This document shows positions 43,537 to 51,522 of a stretch of DNA of 64,000 nt, in pieces (position 1 is the stretch's first letter; each line of letters begins with the position of its first letter). The notes under the pieces were generated by a model. The model worked only from the letters and a program-made list of their open reading frames with translations, was not told the origin of the DNA and searched no databases. This DNA comes from Candidatus Kapaibacterium sp. Its GTDB lineage: Bacteria; Bacteroidota; Ignavibacteria; Kapaibacteriales; UBA4661. The DNA is taken from positions 62,001 through 126,000 of the forward strand of contig JALONG010000006.1 in assembly GCA_025455065.1 (NCBI GenBank), written 5' to 3'. A program made the position numbers and the translations under genes.

Positions 43537-45639
43537 ATGTCTCGTTTTCAAGCATTCATTACCATTCTATTCTTTGCGCTACTTTCTCCCGCTGTTGCTC
43601 AAACTTACCGTGTAGAGCGCTTTCAAGATGGTCGTCCGCTCAGGCAGGGAAAGTTTTTGATTTCCGCAGGGTGGTCATTTTTAGGTATGGGCTATTCCGT
43701 GAATCCGCTTGGGGTAGCTCAAAACCCGCCCACAGAACCGATTCCTGAAGATCCTTCATCGGGTGTTGCGGGTATAAGCGGTAGTTTTGGGGTTGCTCCG
43801 TTTATGGACATTGGGTTGGAAATTGGTGGAGGGTTTGGCGGTCCATCGTTTGCGGGGTGGCTCAAAAGTTCATTGTTGCCCTACTCCTCGCCATTTCAAG
43901 TAGCCTTGCACACCACATTCGGCAATTCGTGGGCGGAGTTACGAGTTCCGGTGGATGACCCTGTTCGTACTTCTCGTCTTATTCGGTCAAGTTTGTTTGT
44001 GAGTAATTTTTCTGTGCCAATAAGCTATGACCTTGATAGCAGTTGGACGCTTATGGTGTCGCCGCACTTGGCATTTGCGGGGTATCGTGCGGGCGTGGGC
44101 TTTGATTCAATAGCGCCTAATGGTTTGAACGTCTCAACATTAGCAGAAACACAGGCTTCCGGTTGGTTTTACGGGTTTAGCATCGGTGCAAAAGTTGTTC
44201 GCCCTTCGCCCGAATGGTGGCAGTATCTTCTTCCAGTGCCGTTTTGGGCAAGCGGTTCGATGATGCTCTCGTTTATGTGGAATCAAGGCACGCTTAGAAG
44301 CGTTTCGTTGGGGTATCAGCATCTTTTTCCGTCGTTTGGAACATTGCTGACGACGGTAACGCAGGATGAAATGGATAATATCGAACACGAGCGTCGGCAA
44401 AAAGATAGTTTGGTAGCGCTTCAAAAGCAGCAGTTGGAACTTGAGCGCAGTCGCACGGGGCGCGCGCTTTCAGCAGAAATTTTGACGATAAAAGGTGTGT
44501 ATGAAAATGGAAAGGAAGAGCTGAACCCAACGCTGAATATTGAGGAAACGTCTGTCCGCGAAAGCCGACCGTTACTGGCTTCGGTCTATTTCGAGCATAA
44601 TTCGTTTGTCATTCCCACGCGCTACAAGCGCTTACGTTCTGCCGACCGTATGAGTTTTTCGATTGAAAATGTTGCGCATTTGCGGCTTGTGGAGGTGTAT
44701 CGGAATATCCTCAATATCGTCGGAAAGCGCATGAATGATAAGCCGGAGGCGCGTTTGGTACTGACTGGTTTTACTTCGGGTATTGGCGAAGAAGCAAATA
44801 ACCGTGCGCTTGCAGAACGCCGCGCTACTGCGATTTTGGACTATTTGGCGGATGTTTGGAAAATTTCGACTTCGCGCATTACTATCACCCTCGGCGAAGC
44901 ACAAACTTTTGGTCGAAATACCGATACCGCCTCATTTCGTCGGGTAGATTTGCGCTCCGATGATGCGGATATTTTAGGTAACATTGACCTCGCACAAACG
45001 CAGCGTACAATCACGCCGACAATCATTGATTTTGGCTTGGATATAGCTTCGGGGATAGGTGTTAAGCAGTGGACAATGGAATTAAGCCAAGTGGAAGGCA
45101 ATGAAGTGCGCACCTTGAAAATGGATAACGGAACGCGCTCTAATACCGCGCAATACCGTTGGAATATCACGGAGAACCCATCATCTGTGCCAAGTTCGGC
45201 GGAAAATATTGTTGCCCGTTTGGAAGTAACCGATATTACCAATCGCACGGCGGAATCATCGCTGGCGTTGATTCCCGTGCAGTATATGTCATTAGCGGCA
45301 AAACGCAGTAAGGGTAAGCCTGACGAGCGAATTGATGTGCAGTATCGTTGGCTTTTTGGGCAGGACGCAGAGCGCGGAATTGAGAGTAATCAACTACCCG
45401 TTCTCCCCTCTGTGCCAAGTGATAACGCCAAGTTTGTCATCATAACGCCTGCAACAGCTACAAATGCACAAATACAAGCCCTCAACGACGCTCTCAAGGA
45501 ACAGTTTAAGGAACAATCCTTGCGTACAGCAAGTGTTCGCAACGCGCCGCAGCAAAAAAATATCATTACCACGCCCGAAGAGCGCATTTACGGGAATTTG
45601 TACAAATTTGAGTATTATGTTCCGTTTGCAGTAAAGTAA
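43537..45639 (+). CDS. Envelope protein with one intact OmpA-like domain and degenerate second half (paralog 3)
   Basis: A 700-residue exported protein; signal peptide MSRFQAFITILFFALLSPAV ending AQ. Residues 35-270 look like a small barrel or surface domain (GVAPFMDIGLEIGGGFGGPS). Then comes a PLLASVYFEHNSFVIP lead-in and an OmpA-like module (RLVLTGFTSGIGEEANNRAL) near residue 410, as in paralogs 1 and 2. The final part (from about residue 600) keeps the linker and a TTPEERIYGNLYKFEY ending that resembles the TPEGRxYCR ending of the paralogs, but the second OmpA core is gone. Start ATG 43537 from the signal peptide. Follows the kinase and its tandem repeat. Confidence 0.78.
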   Translation: MSRFQAFITILFFALLSPAVAQTYRVERFQDGRPLRQGKFLISAGWSFLGMGYSVNPLGVAQNPPTEPIPEDPSSGVAGISGSFGVAPFMDIGLEIGGGFGGPSFAGWLKSSLLPYSSPFQVALHTTFGNSWAELRVPVDDPVRTSRLIRSSLFVSNFSVPISYDLDSSWTLMVSPHLAFAGYRAGVGFDSIAPNGLNVSTLAETQASGWFYGFSIGAKVVRPSPEWWQYLLPVPFWASGSMMLSFMWNQGTLRSVSLGYQHLFPSFGTLLTTVTQDEMDNIEHERRQKDSLVALQKQQLELERSRTGRALSAEILTIKGVYENGKEELNPTLNIEETSVRESRPLLASVYFEHNSFVIPTRYKRLRSADRMSFSIENVAHLRLVEVYRNILNIVGKRMNDKPEARLVLTGFTSGIGEEANNRALAERRATAILDYLADVWKISTSRITITLGEAQTFGRNTDTASFRRVDLRSDDADILGNIDLAQTQRTITPTIIDFGLDIASGIGVKQWTMELSQVEGNEVRTLKMDNGTRSNTAQYRWNITENPSSVPSSAENIVARLEVTDITNRTAESSLALIPVQYMSLAAKRSKGKPDERIDVQYRWLFGQDAERGIESNQLPVLPSVPSDNAKFVIITPATATNAQIQALNDALKEQFKEQSLRTASVRNAPQQKNIITTPEERIYGNLYKFEYYVPFAVK

Positions 45640-45838
45640 GTGAAGGTAATGAAGTCGGGGGATGCCGTTTTATGGGGATGTTGAATTTTCATCGTGCCAA
45701 ATACCAAAAAAAATTTGGAATTGTCAAAAAAGTCCCCTAAATTTGTCGGCTCTTGTATTTTGGACAATTCGCACGAAACGTTCTTTTGCAACAGCACTGC
45801 TGTTTTTGCTTCCAAAAGCGCATAACAACACAGCAAAC

Positions 45839-45924
45839 GGGTAGGTACCAGAGTGGCCAAATGGGGCAGACTGTAAATCTGCTGGCTTACGCCTTCGGAG
45901 GTTCGAATCCTTCCCTACCCACCA
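45839..45924 (+). tRNA. tRNA-Tyr (GTA), CCA encoded
   Basis: Acceptor stem GGGTAGG / CCTACCC, long variable arm of class II type, anticodon GTA in CTGTAAATC, T loop GGTTCGAATCC. The 3' ACCA is encoded in the DNA. First of five tRNAs before secE. The gap 45640-45838 before it holds nothing I can assign. Confidence 0.95.
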
Positions 45925-45951
45925 AAGTTTTACGCAAAGCATCGGTATCAT

Positions 45952-46024
45952 GCGGGAGTAACTCAGTTGGTAGAGTCACAGCCTTCCAAGCTGTTGGTCG
46001 CGGGTTCGAGTCCCGTCTCCCGCT
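45952..46024 (+). tRNA. tRNA-Gly (TCC)
   Basis: Acceptor GCGGGAG / CTCCCGC, anticodon stem ACAGC / GCTGT with loop CTTCCAA (anticodon TCC). CCA not encoded (discriminator T, then CAA). Confidence 0.95.
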
Positions 46025-46104
46025 CAATCGCTGAACAAGACCACAGAAAAACAGTGTTCTTCTCTGCCCAAAGCGTCCCCAAATGATACTTCACGAGGCA
46101 TCAT

Positions 46105-46177
46105 GCGGGAGTAACTCAGTTGGTAGAGTCGCAGCTTCCCAAGCTGAAGGTCGCGGGTTCGAGTCCCGTTTCCCGCT
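46105..46177 (+). tRNA. tRNA-Gly (CCC)
   Basis: Nearly identical to the preceding tRNA-Gly, including several upstream bases (ATCATGCGGGAG). The anticodon loop is TTCCCAA, anticodon CCC. The anticodon stem has a G-A mismatch at its outer pair and the acceptor has a G-T pair at position 7, so it looks like a duplicate that changed specificity. CCA not encoded. Confidence 0.88.
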
Positions 46178-46223
46178 CACGACGGTTTCTCGGTTTTGGA
46201 ATAGTCGGACAGATTTTGTGTAT

Positions 46224-46296
46224 GCTGATGTAGCTCAGATGGTAGAGCACGTCCTTGGTAAGGACGAGGTCGGCAGTTCAATCCTGCTCATCAGCT
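46224..46296 (+). tRNA. tRNA-Thr (GGT)
   Basis: Acceptor GCTGATG / CATCAGC, anticodon stem CGTCC / GGACG with loop TTGGTAA (anticodon GGT), T loop GCAGTTCAATCCTGC. In many bacteria tuf follows this tRNA; here tRNA-Trp follows. Confidence 0.95.
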
Positions 46297-46414
46297 CTAG
46301 GATTTTCTTCTTTTAAGCACAGGCAAGTGAGCGGACTGCTCGGTCTGTGCTGCTTTGTCATTAGGACGGAAGAACGTTCTTGTCGGGATTACCAACACAG
46401 TAACCATGCACAAT

Positions 46415-46487
<73 letters not shown>

Positions 46488-46525
46488 CAAACAATTTTAA
46501 CCATTTCGTTTGATTTCAACGCACT

Positions 46526-46708
46526 ATGATTGAAAGCATCAAAAAATTTGTCGAAGATGTTCGTAAAGAAATGAACAAAGTCGCTTGGCCCACACGCGAA
46601 CAACTTCGTGAAGCTACAACGATTGTGATTGTTACTTGCCTTGTTGTTGCTCTTTGCGTATATGTGATTGATACAGGTATGACGCTTGTAATGAAAAGCC
46701 TGTTTTAA
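46526..46708 (+). CDS. secE: Preprotein translocase subunit SecE
   Basis: A 60-residue single-span SecE: MIESIKKFVEDVRKEMNKVA, then WPTREQLREATTIV with the conserved amphipathic helix and WPTR motif, one C-terminal transmembrane helix. Holds SecY in the Sec translocon. Follows tRNA-Trp and precedes nusG, the classic gene order. Confidence 0.95.
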   Translation: MIESIKKFVEDVRKEMNKVAWPTREQLREATTIVIVTCLVVALCVYVIDTGMTLVMKSLF

Positions 46709-46809
46709 TCGTTGTTGCAAGATATTGACAACCTTGCAACAAAGTATTCCGGCGGGTAAACGTAGTTCCTATTCACAATTGTTCCAACTTTCAAAGCGCA
46801 GTAGCACCA

Positions 46810-47349
46810 ATGAGCAACGAACTGAAATGGTACGCCCTCCGCACGTTCTCAGGACATGAAGAACGTGTTCGTAAAGCGCTTTTGTCGGAAATTAACCGCC
46901 TCCAAATCCAAGACCGTTTCGCAGAAGTTCTTGTGCCACAAGAATCTATCTACGAAATTCGGAACGGCAAAAAATACAAGCGCACACGCAATTTTCTCCC
47001 CGGCTATATTATCATCAAAGCAGCACTGGACAATCGTGTGAAGGATGTTATCTCCAACACGCCGTCAATGCTTGGCTTTCTTGGTACAAAACCGGAACCG
47101 GATCCGCTTCGTGATGACGAAGTTGATAGAATTTTGGGGCGTGTAGAAGAACGTAAAAACATCGCTGTTGTGGAAACGCACTTCGCGGAAGGCGACCCTG
47201 TGAAAGTTATTGACGGTCCATTTACCGGTTTTTCCGGCACGGTCAAAGAAGTCAATTACGAAAAACAAAAACTTAAAGTTGAAGTTGGTATTTTGGGGCG
47301 CAAAACGCCTGTTGAACTTGATTTCAGCCAAATTGAAATTGAAGCATAA
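46810..47349 (+). CDS. nusG: Transcription antitermination/processivity factor NusG
   Basis: A 179-residue protein with the N-terminal NGN domain (KWYALRTFSGHEERVRKALL, FLPGYIIIKAALDN, GFLGTKPEPDPL) and the C-terminal KOW domain (GDPVKVIDGPFTGFSGTVKE). Binds RNA polymerase and couples it to ribosomes or Rho. Normal length. Lies between secE and rplK in one transcription unit, about 100 bases behind secE. Confidence 0.97.
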   Translation: MSNELKWYALRTFSGHEERVRKALLSEINRLQIQDRFAEVLVPQESIYEIRNGKKYKRTRNFLPGYIIIKAALDNRVKDVISNTPSMLGFLGTKPEPDPLRDDEVDRILGRVEERKNIAVVETHFAEGDPVKVIDGPFTGFSGTVKEVNYEKQKLKVEVGILGRKTPVELDFSQIEIEA

Positions 47350-47427
47350 CTACAGCGATGAAGCAAATTTCCCAAGCATAACAAGCATAATAACATCTCA
47401 GATTTCACTTTTTTCTAGGTATCAGCA

Positions 47428-47853
47428 ATGGCAAAAAAAGTAGCAGGCGCGTTCAAACTGCAACTTCCGGGCGGTCAGGCAACAATGGCTCCGCCGGTAG
47501 GTCCCGCCTTCGGTCAGCGTGGTTTGAGCGGTATGGAATTCGTAAAGCAATTCAACGCAAAAACCCAAAAAAATGCCGGTCAGATTATTCCGGCTGTTAT
47601 CACATTTTACAGTGATAAAACTTTCACCTTTGAACTTCGTCAGCCACCTGCTGCAGAACTTATCAAAGCAGCCGCAAAAATTCCGAAAGGTTCTGCTGAA
47701 GCGAATCGTACCAAAGTAGGTAAACTTACGCAAAAGCAAGTTGAAGAAATTGCGAAAGTCAAAATGGTGGATATGAACTGTGATTCCGTTGAAGCAGCTA
47801 TGGCTATGATTGTCGGCACAGCAAACAGCCTTGGAGTTGCAATCGAAGGGTAA
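47428..47853 (+). CDS. rplK: 50S ribosomal protein L11
   Basis: A 141-residue L11: the start [20 protein letters not shown] followed by [12 protein letters not shown] is the N-terminal domain, and [20 protein letters not shown] the rRNA-binding C-terminal domain. Part of the GTPase-associated stalk base with L10 and L7/L12. First of the rplK-rplA-rplJ-rplL set. Confidence 0.97.
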   Translation: MAKKVAGAFKLQLPGGQATMAPPVGPAFGQRGLSGMEFVKQFNAKTQKNAGQIIPAVITFYSDKTFTFELRQPPAAELIKAAAKIPKGSAEANRTKVGKLTQKQVEEIAKVKMVDMNCDSVEAAMAMIVGTANSLGVAIEG

Positions 47854-47987
47854 TTGAGCAAGTTTCTTGATGTTGTAGTGCGATAATCTATTACACCACA
47901 ACATTTACGACGACATAAAACAAGCGGCAGGGTACTCAGAACGCCCGTTACGACCGCAATTTCATCACGTGTTTCTGAAATTTCTCC

Positions 47988-48692
47988 ATGAAACGCCACA
48001 GTAAGCGCTTTAATGCTGCGCTCAAAAGCATTACCCCCAATAAAGAATACTCCATTGCAGATGCAATTTCTTTGGTGAAGAAAAACGCAACGGCAAAGTT
48101 TGACGAGTCCGTTGATATTGCAATGCAGTTGGGCGTTGATCCCCGCAAAGCCGACCAAGTTGTGCGCGGCACCGTTGCTCTTCCGCACGGTACAGGGAAA
48201 ACCGTTCGCGTTCTGGTTATCGCTAAATCCCCGCTTGACAAAGAAGCAATCGCCGCAGGTGCAGACCACGCCGGATTTGAAGATTATATCGAAAAAATCC
48301 AAGGCGGTTGGACTGATATTGATGTTATTATTGCAACACCCGATGTGATGGGGCAACTCGGTCGTTTGGGTAAAGTCCTCGGTCCGCGTGGTCTTATGCC
48401 GAATCCGAAAAGCGGTACTGTTACCACTGACGTAGCGAAAGCTGTTCGTGAAGTGAAAGCCGGTAAAATCGAATTCCGTGTTGATAAAGCCGGAAACGTT
48501 CTTGCAGGCATTGGTAAAGCATCGTTTGACCCCGCGAAATTGGAAGAAAACTTCCGCACGTTCTACGCAAGTATCCTCCGTGCTAAACCCGCAACGGCAA
48601 AGGGCAAATACGTGAAAAGCGTTCACTTGTCTTCGACGATGGGACCTGGTGTTCCTGTTTCTGAGACAGAACTTCTGCTTATCCAAGGATAA
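47988..48692 (+). CDS. rplA: 50S ribosomal protein L1
   Basis: A 234-residue L1. Conserved parts: [60 protein letters not shown] and [14 protein letters not shown]. Normal length. L1 binds 23S rRNA at the E-site stalk and in E. coli represses its own mRNA. Followed by a 282-base gap that carries a palindromic element, then rplJ. Confidence 0.97.
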   Translation: MKRHSKRFNAALKSITPNKEYSIADAISLVKKNATAKFDESVDIAMQLGVDPRKADQVVRGTVALPHGTGKTVRVLVIAKSPLDKEAIAAGADHAGFEDYIEKIQGGWTDIDVIIATPDVMGQLGRLGKVLGPRGLMPNPKSGTVTTDVAKAVREVKAGKIEFRVDKAGNVLAGIGKASFDPAKLEENFRTFYASILRAKPATAKGKYVKSVHLSSTMGPGVPVSETELLLIQG

Positions 48693-48699
48693 CAAGTTT

Positions 48700-48831
48700 A
48701 GGACTTTCGCAAAATGACTAGGATTTTCGCAAACACAAGTCGCAAGGGGCTAAAGCCCCTTGTTAAACAATGACTTACGCAACAAGGGGTTTCAACCCCT
48801 TGCCACAAAAGCATGGATTTGCGAAAGTCCT
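48700..48831. repeat. Composite palindromic element inside the ribosomal operon
   Basis: Outer arms AGGACTTTCGCAAA (48700-48713) and TTTGCGAAAGTCCT (48818-48831) are exact reverse complements. Inside are two perfect-type hairpins, CAAGGGGC-TAAA-GCCCCTTG (48743-48762) and CAAGGGGTT...AACCCCTTG (48783-48802), plus an imperfect second copy of the outer word just after the left arm. The layout is that of a miniature mobile or REP/ERIC-like element between rplA and rplJ. The rest of the gap (to 48974) could be the rplJ leader. Confidence 0.75.
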
Positions 48832-48974
48832 AAAGATTCTGCTTGAAACTCAGCGTAGAACCCTGTTTTTCCGCATTATTTATTTTGAATTACGCACTCG
48901 CAGCAAGCGGCTGTAACCATTTGCTGCAACCCTTATCTCATATTTCAACCACGCCTTTTTAACCCATATTCAGC

Positions 48975-49499
48975 ATGGTTACCAAAGAGAAAAAACGCGA
49001 GATTGTAGCCGGACTTGTCCGTAAACTCGAAAACACAAAGTCAATGTACCTTGTGGATGCGGGCGGCATGACCGTAGCGCAATCCGGCGAACTCCGTCGG
49101 GAATTCCGTAAAGTTAATGCTGAAATGAAATTGGCAAAAAATACGCTTATCCGTCTTGCTTTGAAAGAAGACGGAAAATTTACTGTGAGCGATGCTGTCC
49201 TCAAGGGCAACACTGCTCTCGTATTCGCGTATGATGACCCGATTGCTCCGGCAAAAGTCATTCGCAAATACTTTGAGAAAGACAAAAAACCGGCGCTGAA
49301 ACTTGCTATCGTAGAAGGTCAAGCCTTCGATGGTTCGCAACTCAAAGTGGTTTCTGAACTTCCGACACGTGAAGACATGATTGCCGCTATTCTCGGCAGC
49401 TTGCAAGCACCTGTTTCAGGTATCGTTGGTGCGATTAACGCTGTTATGCGTGATGTTGCATCGTTGGTTGAGGAAGTCGCTAAAAAGCAAGGGAAATAA
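48975..49499 (+). CDS. rplJ: 50S ribosomal protein L10
   Basis: A 174-residue L10. VTKEKKREIVAGLVRKLENT, VDAGGMTVAQSGELRREFRK and LAKNTLIRLALKEDGKFT are the N-terminal rRNA-binding region; the C-terminal helix near SLVEEVAKKQGK carries the L7/L12 dimers. In other bacteria an L10 leader regulates rplJL; the intergenic element upstream may disturb this. Confidence 0.95.
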   Translation: MVTKEKKREIVAGLVRKLENTKSMYLVDAGGMTVAQSGELRREFRKVNAEMKLAKNTLIRLALKEDGKFTVSDAVLKGNTALVFAYDDPIAPAKVIRKYFEKDKKPALKLAIVEGQAFDGSQLKVVSELPTREDMIAAILGSLQAPVSGIVGAINAVMRDVASLVEEVAKKQGK

Positions 49500-49665
49500 T
49501 CCTGCAAGCCTTTACTGGCTTGTGCGGTATTGGTTTTTTGCTTAACAATTTCGTTTCATATTGACGTGCGGCTTAAACCCGCTTTATTTCTATATTTTGT
49601 CGCCGTTTGGCGGCAAAAATACATTCCACGAAACACATATTTTTTATTTTTTGGAGTTAATTACA

Positions 49666-50049
49666 ATGTCTGATAAAGTAGCAAAACTCGTTGAAGATAT
49701 TAGCGCTCTTACGCTTGTAGAAGCGTCTGACCTCAAAAAAGCACTCGAAGACAAATTCGGTGTAACGGCTGCTGCTCCCGTGATGATGGGTGCTATGCCG
49801 GCTGCCGGCGGCGGCGCTGCTGCGGCTGCTGAAGAAAAAACTGAGTTCGACGTAGAGCTCACCGACGCTGGCGCGAACAAACTTAACGTTATCAAAGTTG
49901 TTCGTGAACTCACTGGTCTTGGCTTGAAAGAAGCAAAAGACATGGTTGATGGCGCACCGAAAGTTCTCAAAGAAGCTGCAACCAAAGATGAAGCAGACAG
50001 CATGAAGAAAAAACTTGAAGAAGCTGGCGCAAAAGTTACTCTCAAGTAA
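49666..50049 (+). CDS. rplL: 50S ribosomal protein L7/L12
   Basis: A 127-residue L7/L12: N-terminal dimerisation helix [20 protein letters not shown], an Ala/Gly hinge ([15 protein letters not shown]), and the globular domain [20 protein letters not shown] followed by [16 protein letters not shown]. Start at ATG 49666 with GGAG about 10 bases upstream; the open frame from 49561 is leader. Followed by a strong terminator and not by rpoB, so the usual rplJL-rpoBC operon is split here. Confidence 0.97.
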   Translation: MSDKVAKLVEDISALTLVEASDLKKALEDKFGVTAAAPVMMGAMPAAGGGAAAAAEEKTEFDVELTDAGANKLNVIKVVRELTGLGLKEAKDMVDGAPKVLKEAATKDEADSMKKKLEEAGAKVTLK

Positions 50050-50094
50050 TTTTCCCGCTTTTTCAAGTGCCTTCAGGCATAAAGCACAAACAAG

Positions 50095-50136
50095 AAACGG
50101 CAGTCGTTACAATGACGACTGCCGTTTGTTTTTTTG
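50095..50136 (+). terminator. Strong Rho-independent terminator after rplL
   Basis: Stem AAACGGCAGTCGT / ACGACTGCCGTTT (13 pairs), 7-base loop, then GTTTTTTTTG. Ends the rplKAJL unit and rules out a downstream rpoB in the same transcript. Confidence 0.92.
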
Positions 50137-50167
50137 AAGCAAGTAATTTGTGCTGTACCGTAACAAC

Positions 50168-50204
50168 AAAGCCGCTTTGACGCAAGACTTGTCAAAGCGG
50201 CTTT
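50168..50204 (-). terminator. Hairpin at the 3' end of rnpB
   Basis: Perfect 14-pair stem AAAGCCGCTTTGAC / GTCAAAGCGGCTTT with a 9-base loop, 13 bases beyond the mapped 3' end of the RNase P RNA on the minus strand; its 3' arm ends GGCTTTGTTGTT. Could serve both directions. Confidence 0.7.
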
Positions 50205-50216
50205 CTGTTGAAGATT

Positions 50217-50709
50217 CGTGAAAATGCTGTAAGCCGAATTCTGTCTTTTGTGCGCCCATTGGAAATAACAGTCCGCACAAGAGGCGATTATTTATCTGGG
50301 AAGCGCATTGCTACGCTTCTCGTGCAGCCTACCCGAATGAAGCGGAGCGCCTTGCGGCGTTTTCTGTTACGCGAGCAACGTAATAATGCCGTTTTGAGAC
50401 GGCATCTCTTCATCCATACTTGGCTTTGCTCCTTGCGGGGCTTGCCGTGCCATTCGATGTTACCATGAATGCGGTAAGCTCTTACCTCACCGTTTCACCC
50501 TTACCGCACAAGCACCGAAGTGCATTTGCGGCGGTTTGTTTTCTGTGGCGCTTTCCATCGGCTTGCTCCAAAAGCGCACAATTTCTTGTGATTTCCCGCC
50601 TTTGGGCTTGCCGTCCGGTCATTATCCGGCGCAATGCTCTGTGGAGTTCGGACTTTCCTCAGAAACCGCATGAAATCATACGTTTCCCGCAATCACCGAC
50701 ATTTCCACG
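50217..50709 (-). ncRNA. rnpB: RNase P RNA, bacterial type A
   Basis: Catalytic RNA that trims tRNA 5' leaders. On the minus strand the universal core is visible: GAGGAAAGTCCG near the 5' end, CCACAGAAAACAAACCGCC, GGTAAGGGTGAAACGGTG followed by AGGTAAGAGC, and ACAGAATTCGGCTTA near the 3' end. The P1 helix pairs CGTGGAAATGT with GCATTTTCACG, which sets the ends. It lies 18 bases after the zinc-ribbon protein gene stop, likely cotranscribed, and is longer than many (about 490 bases) because of the P12 and distal stems. Small frames overlying it are not coding. Confidence 0.93.
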
Positions 50710-50727
50710 ATGATAGTATTCTCAACA

Positions 50728-51450
50728 TTAGCCCTGAATATGCTGCATTTCTTCAGGGTACAGCAACCGCCCACAACTTTCACACGTGAAAATGGTTTTG
50801 TACGTGCGCATTTCCACAATGCGTTGTGGTGGAACAGCATTAAAACAGCCTGCGCAGCAGCTCTTCCGTACAGCAACGGTTGTGTCGGTGTGATATTCTC
50901 GGATGTGTTCGTATTGCACAACAAGCGTTTTGGGCAATTTTGCCAGTAAATCTGCTCTGCGCGAAAGCAAGTCATTGATTTCGTCATTGTGTTCGCTTGA
51001 GAGGTCATTGAGCTCATGCTCGCGCTCTGTGAGGCGGTCGCGCACGTCCTCCATATCGGCAAACTGCGCATCATAGACACGACGAAGATTTTCTTCGGTC
51101 ATCATTGTTGAGCCGATAGTTTTCTCGACTTCGCGTAGTTCCACTTTGAGCATCTCTACTTCTTTAGTAATCGCGTCGAATTCACGATTATTGCGTACTT
51201 GAAATTGCTGTGCAGAGAGTTTTTTCTCTTTGTCCTGAATTTCCTGAGCGCGAATCTTCGCATTGGAGCGGGTTTGAAGGATGTCGTCAATGTGCTTTTG
51301 CGTTGTATCAACGGCTTGCTGACGAGAACGAACCTCTTTCTCCAGCGCTTTTACCTCATGCGGCAAATCGCCAAGTTCCTCTTGCAAATCCGCAAGTTCG
51401 TTGTCTATGCGCGTAATCGCTGCTAATAATTGGAGTTGTTCGAGAACCAT
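50728..51450 (-). CDS. C4-type zinc-ribbon, coiled-coil protein (DUF164)
   Basis: A 240-residue protein: about 180 residues of long helices forming a coiled coil (ALEKEVRSRQQAVDTTQKHI, KEVEMLKVELREVEKTI), then a zinc ribbon with CCAGCFNAVPPQ and IFTCESCGRLLYPEE, two Cys pairs. Members are thought to bind RNA or ribosomes; none has a fixed role. Positioned between the nif3-like gene and rnpB, a gene neighbourhood seen in several other phyla. The zinc ribbon could contact RNA. Confidence 0.9.
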   Translation of the reverse strand: MVLEQLQLLAAITRIDNELADLQEELGDLPHEVKALEKEVRSRQQAVDTTQKHIDDILQTRSNAKIRAQEIQDKEKKLSAQQFQVRNNREFDAITKEVEMLKVELREVEKTIGSTMMTEENLRRVYDAQFADMEDVRDRLTEREHELNDLSSEHNDEINDLLSRRADLLAKLPKTLVVQYEHIREYHTDTTVAVRKSCCAGCFNAVPPQRIVEMRTYKTIFTCESCGRLLYPEEMQHIQG

Positions 51451-51522
51451 AGTGCATTTACCTCATTTACCGATAAAAATTGTGCAGAAAGTGATGACAA
51501 TAGGCGTAAAACCAAATCATTG

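Noticed and set aside
43276-43551. Minus-strand frame of SAIVTV repeats
   Set aside because: It is only the reverse reading of the 18-bp repeat at the kinase stop; no ribosome-binding site, and composition is set by the repeat.
47640-48695. Large minus-strand frame opposite rplK/rplA
   Set aside because: A 351-codon antisense shadow of two certain ribosomal genes; its residues (Cys, Phe, Arg rich) look like reverse-strand noise.
50501-51080. Small minus-strand frames over the RNase P RNA
   Set aside because: Sequence there is explained by the conserved RNA core; frames lack family similarity.
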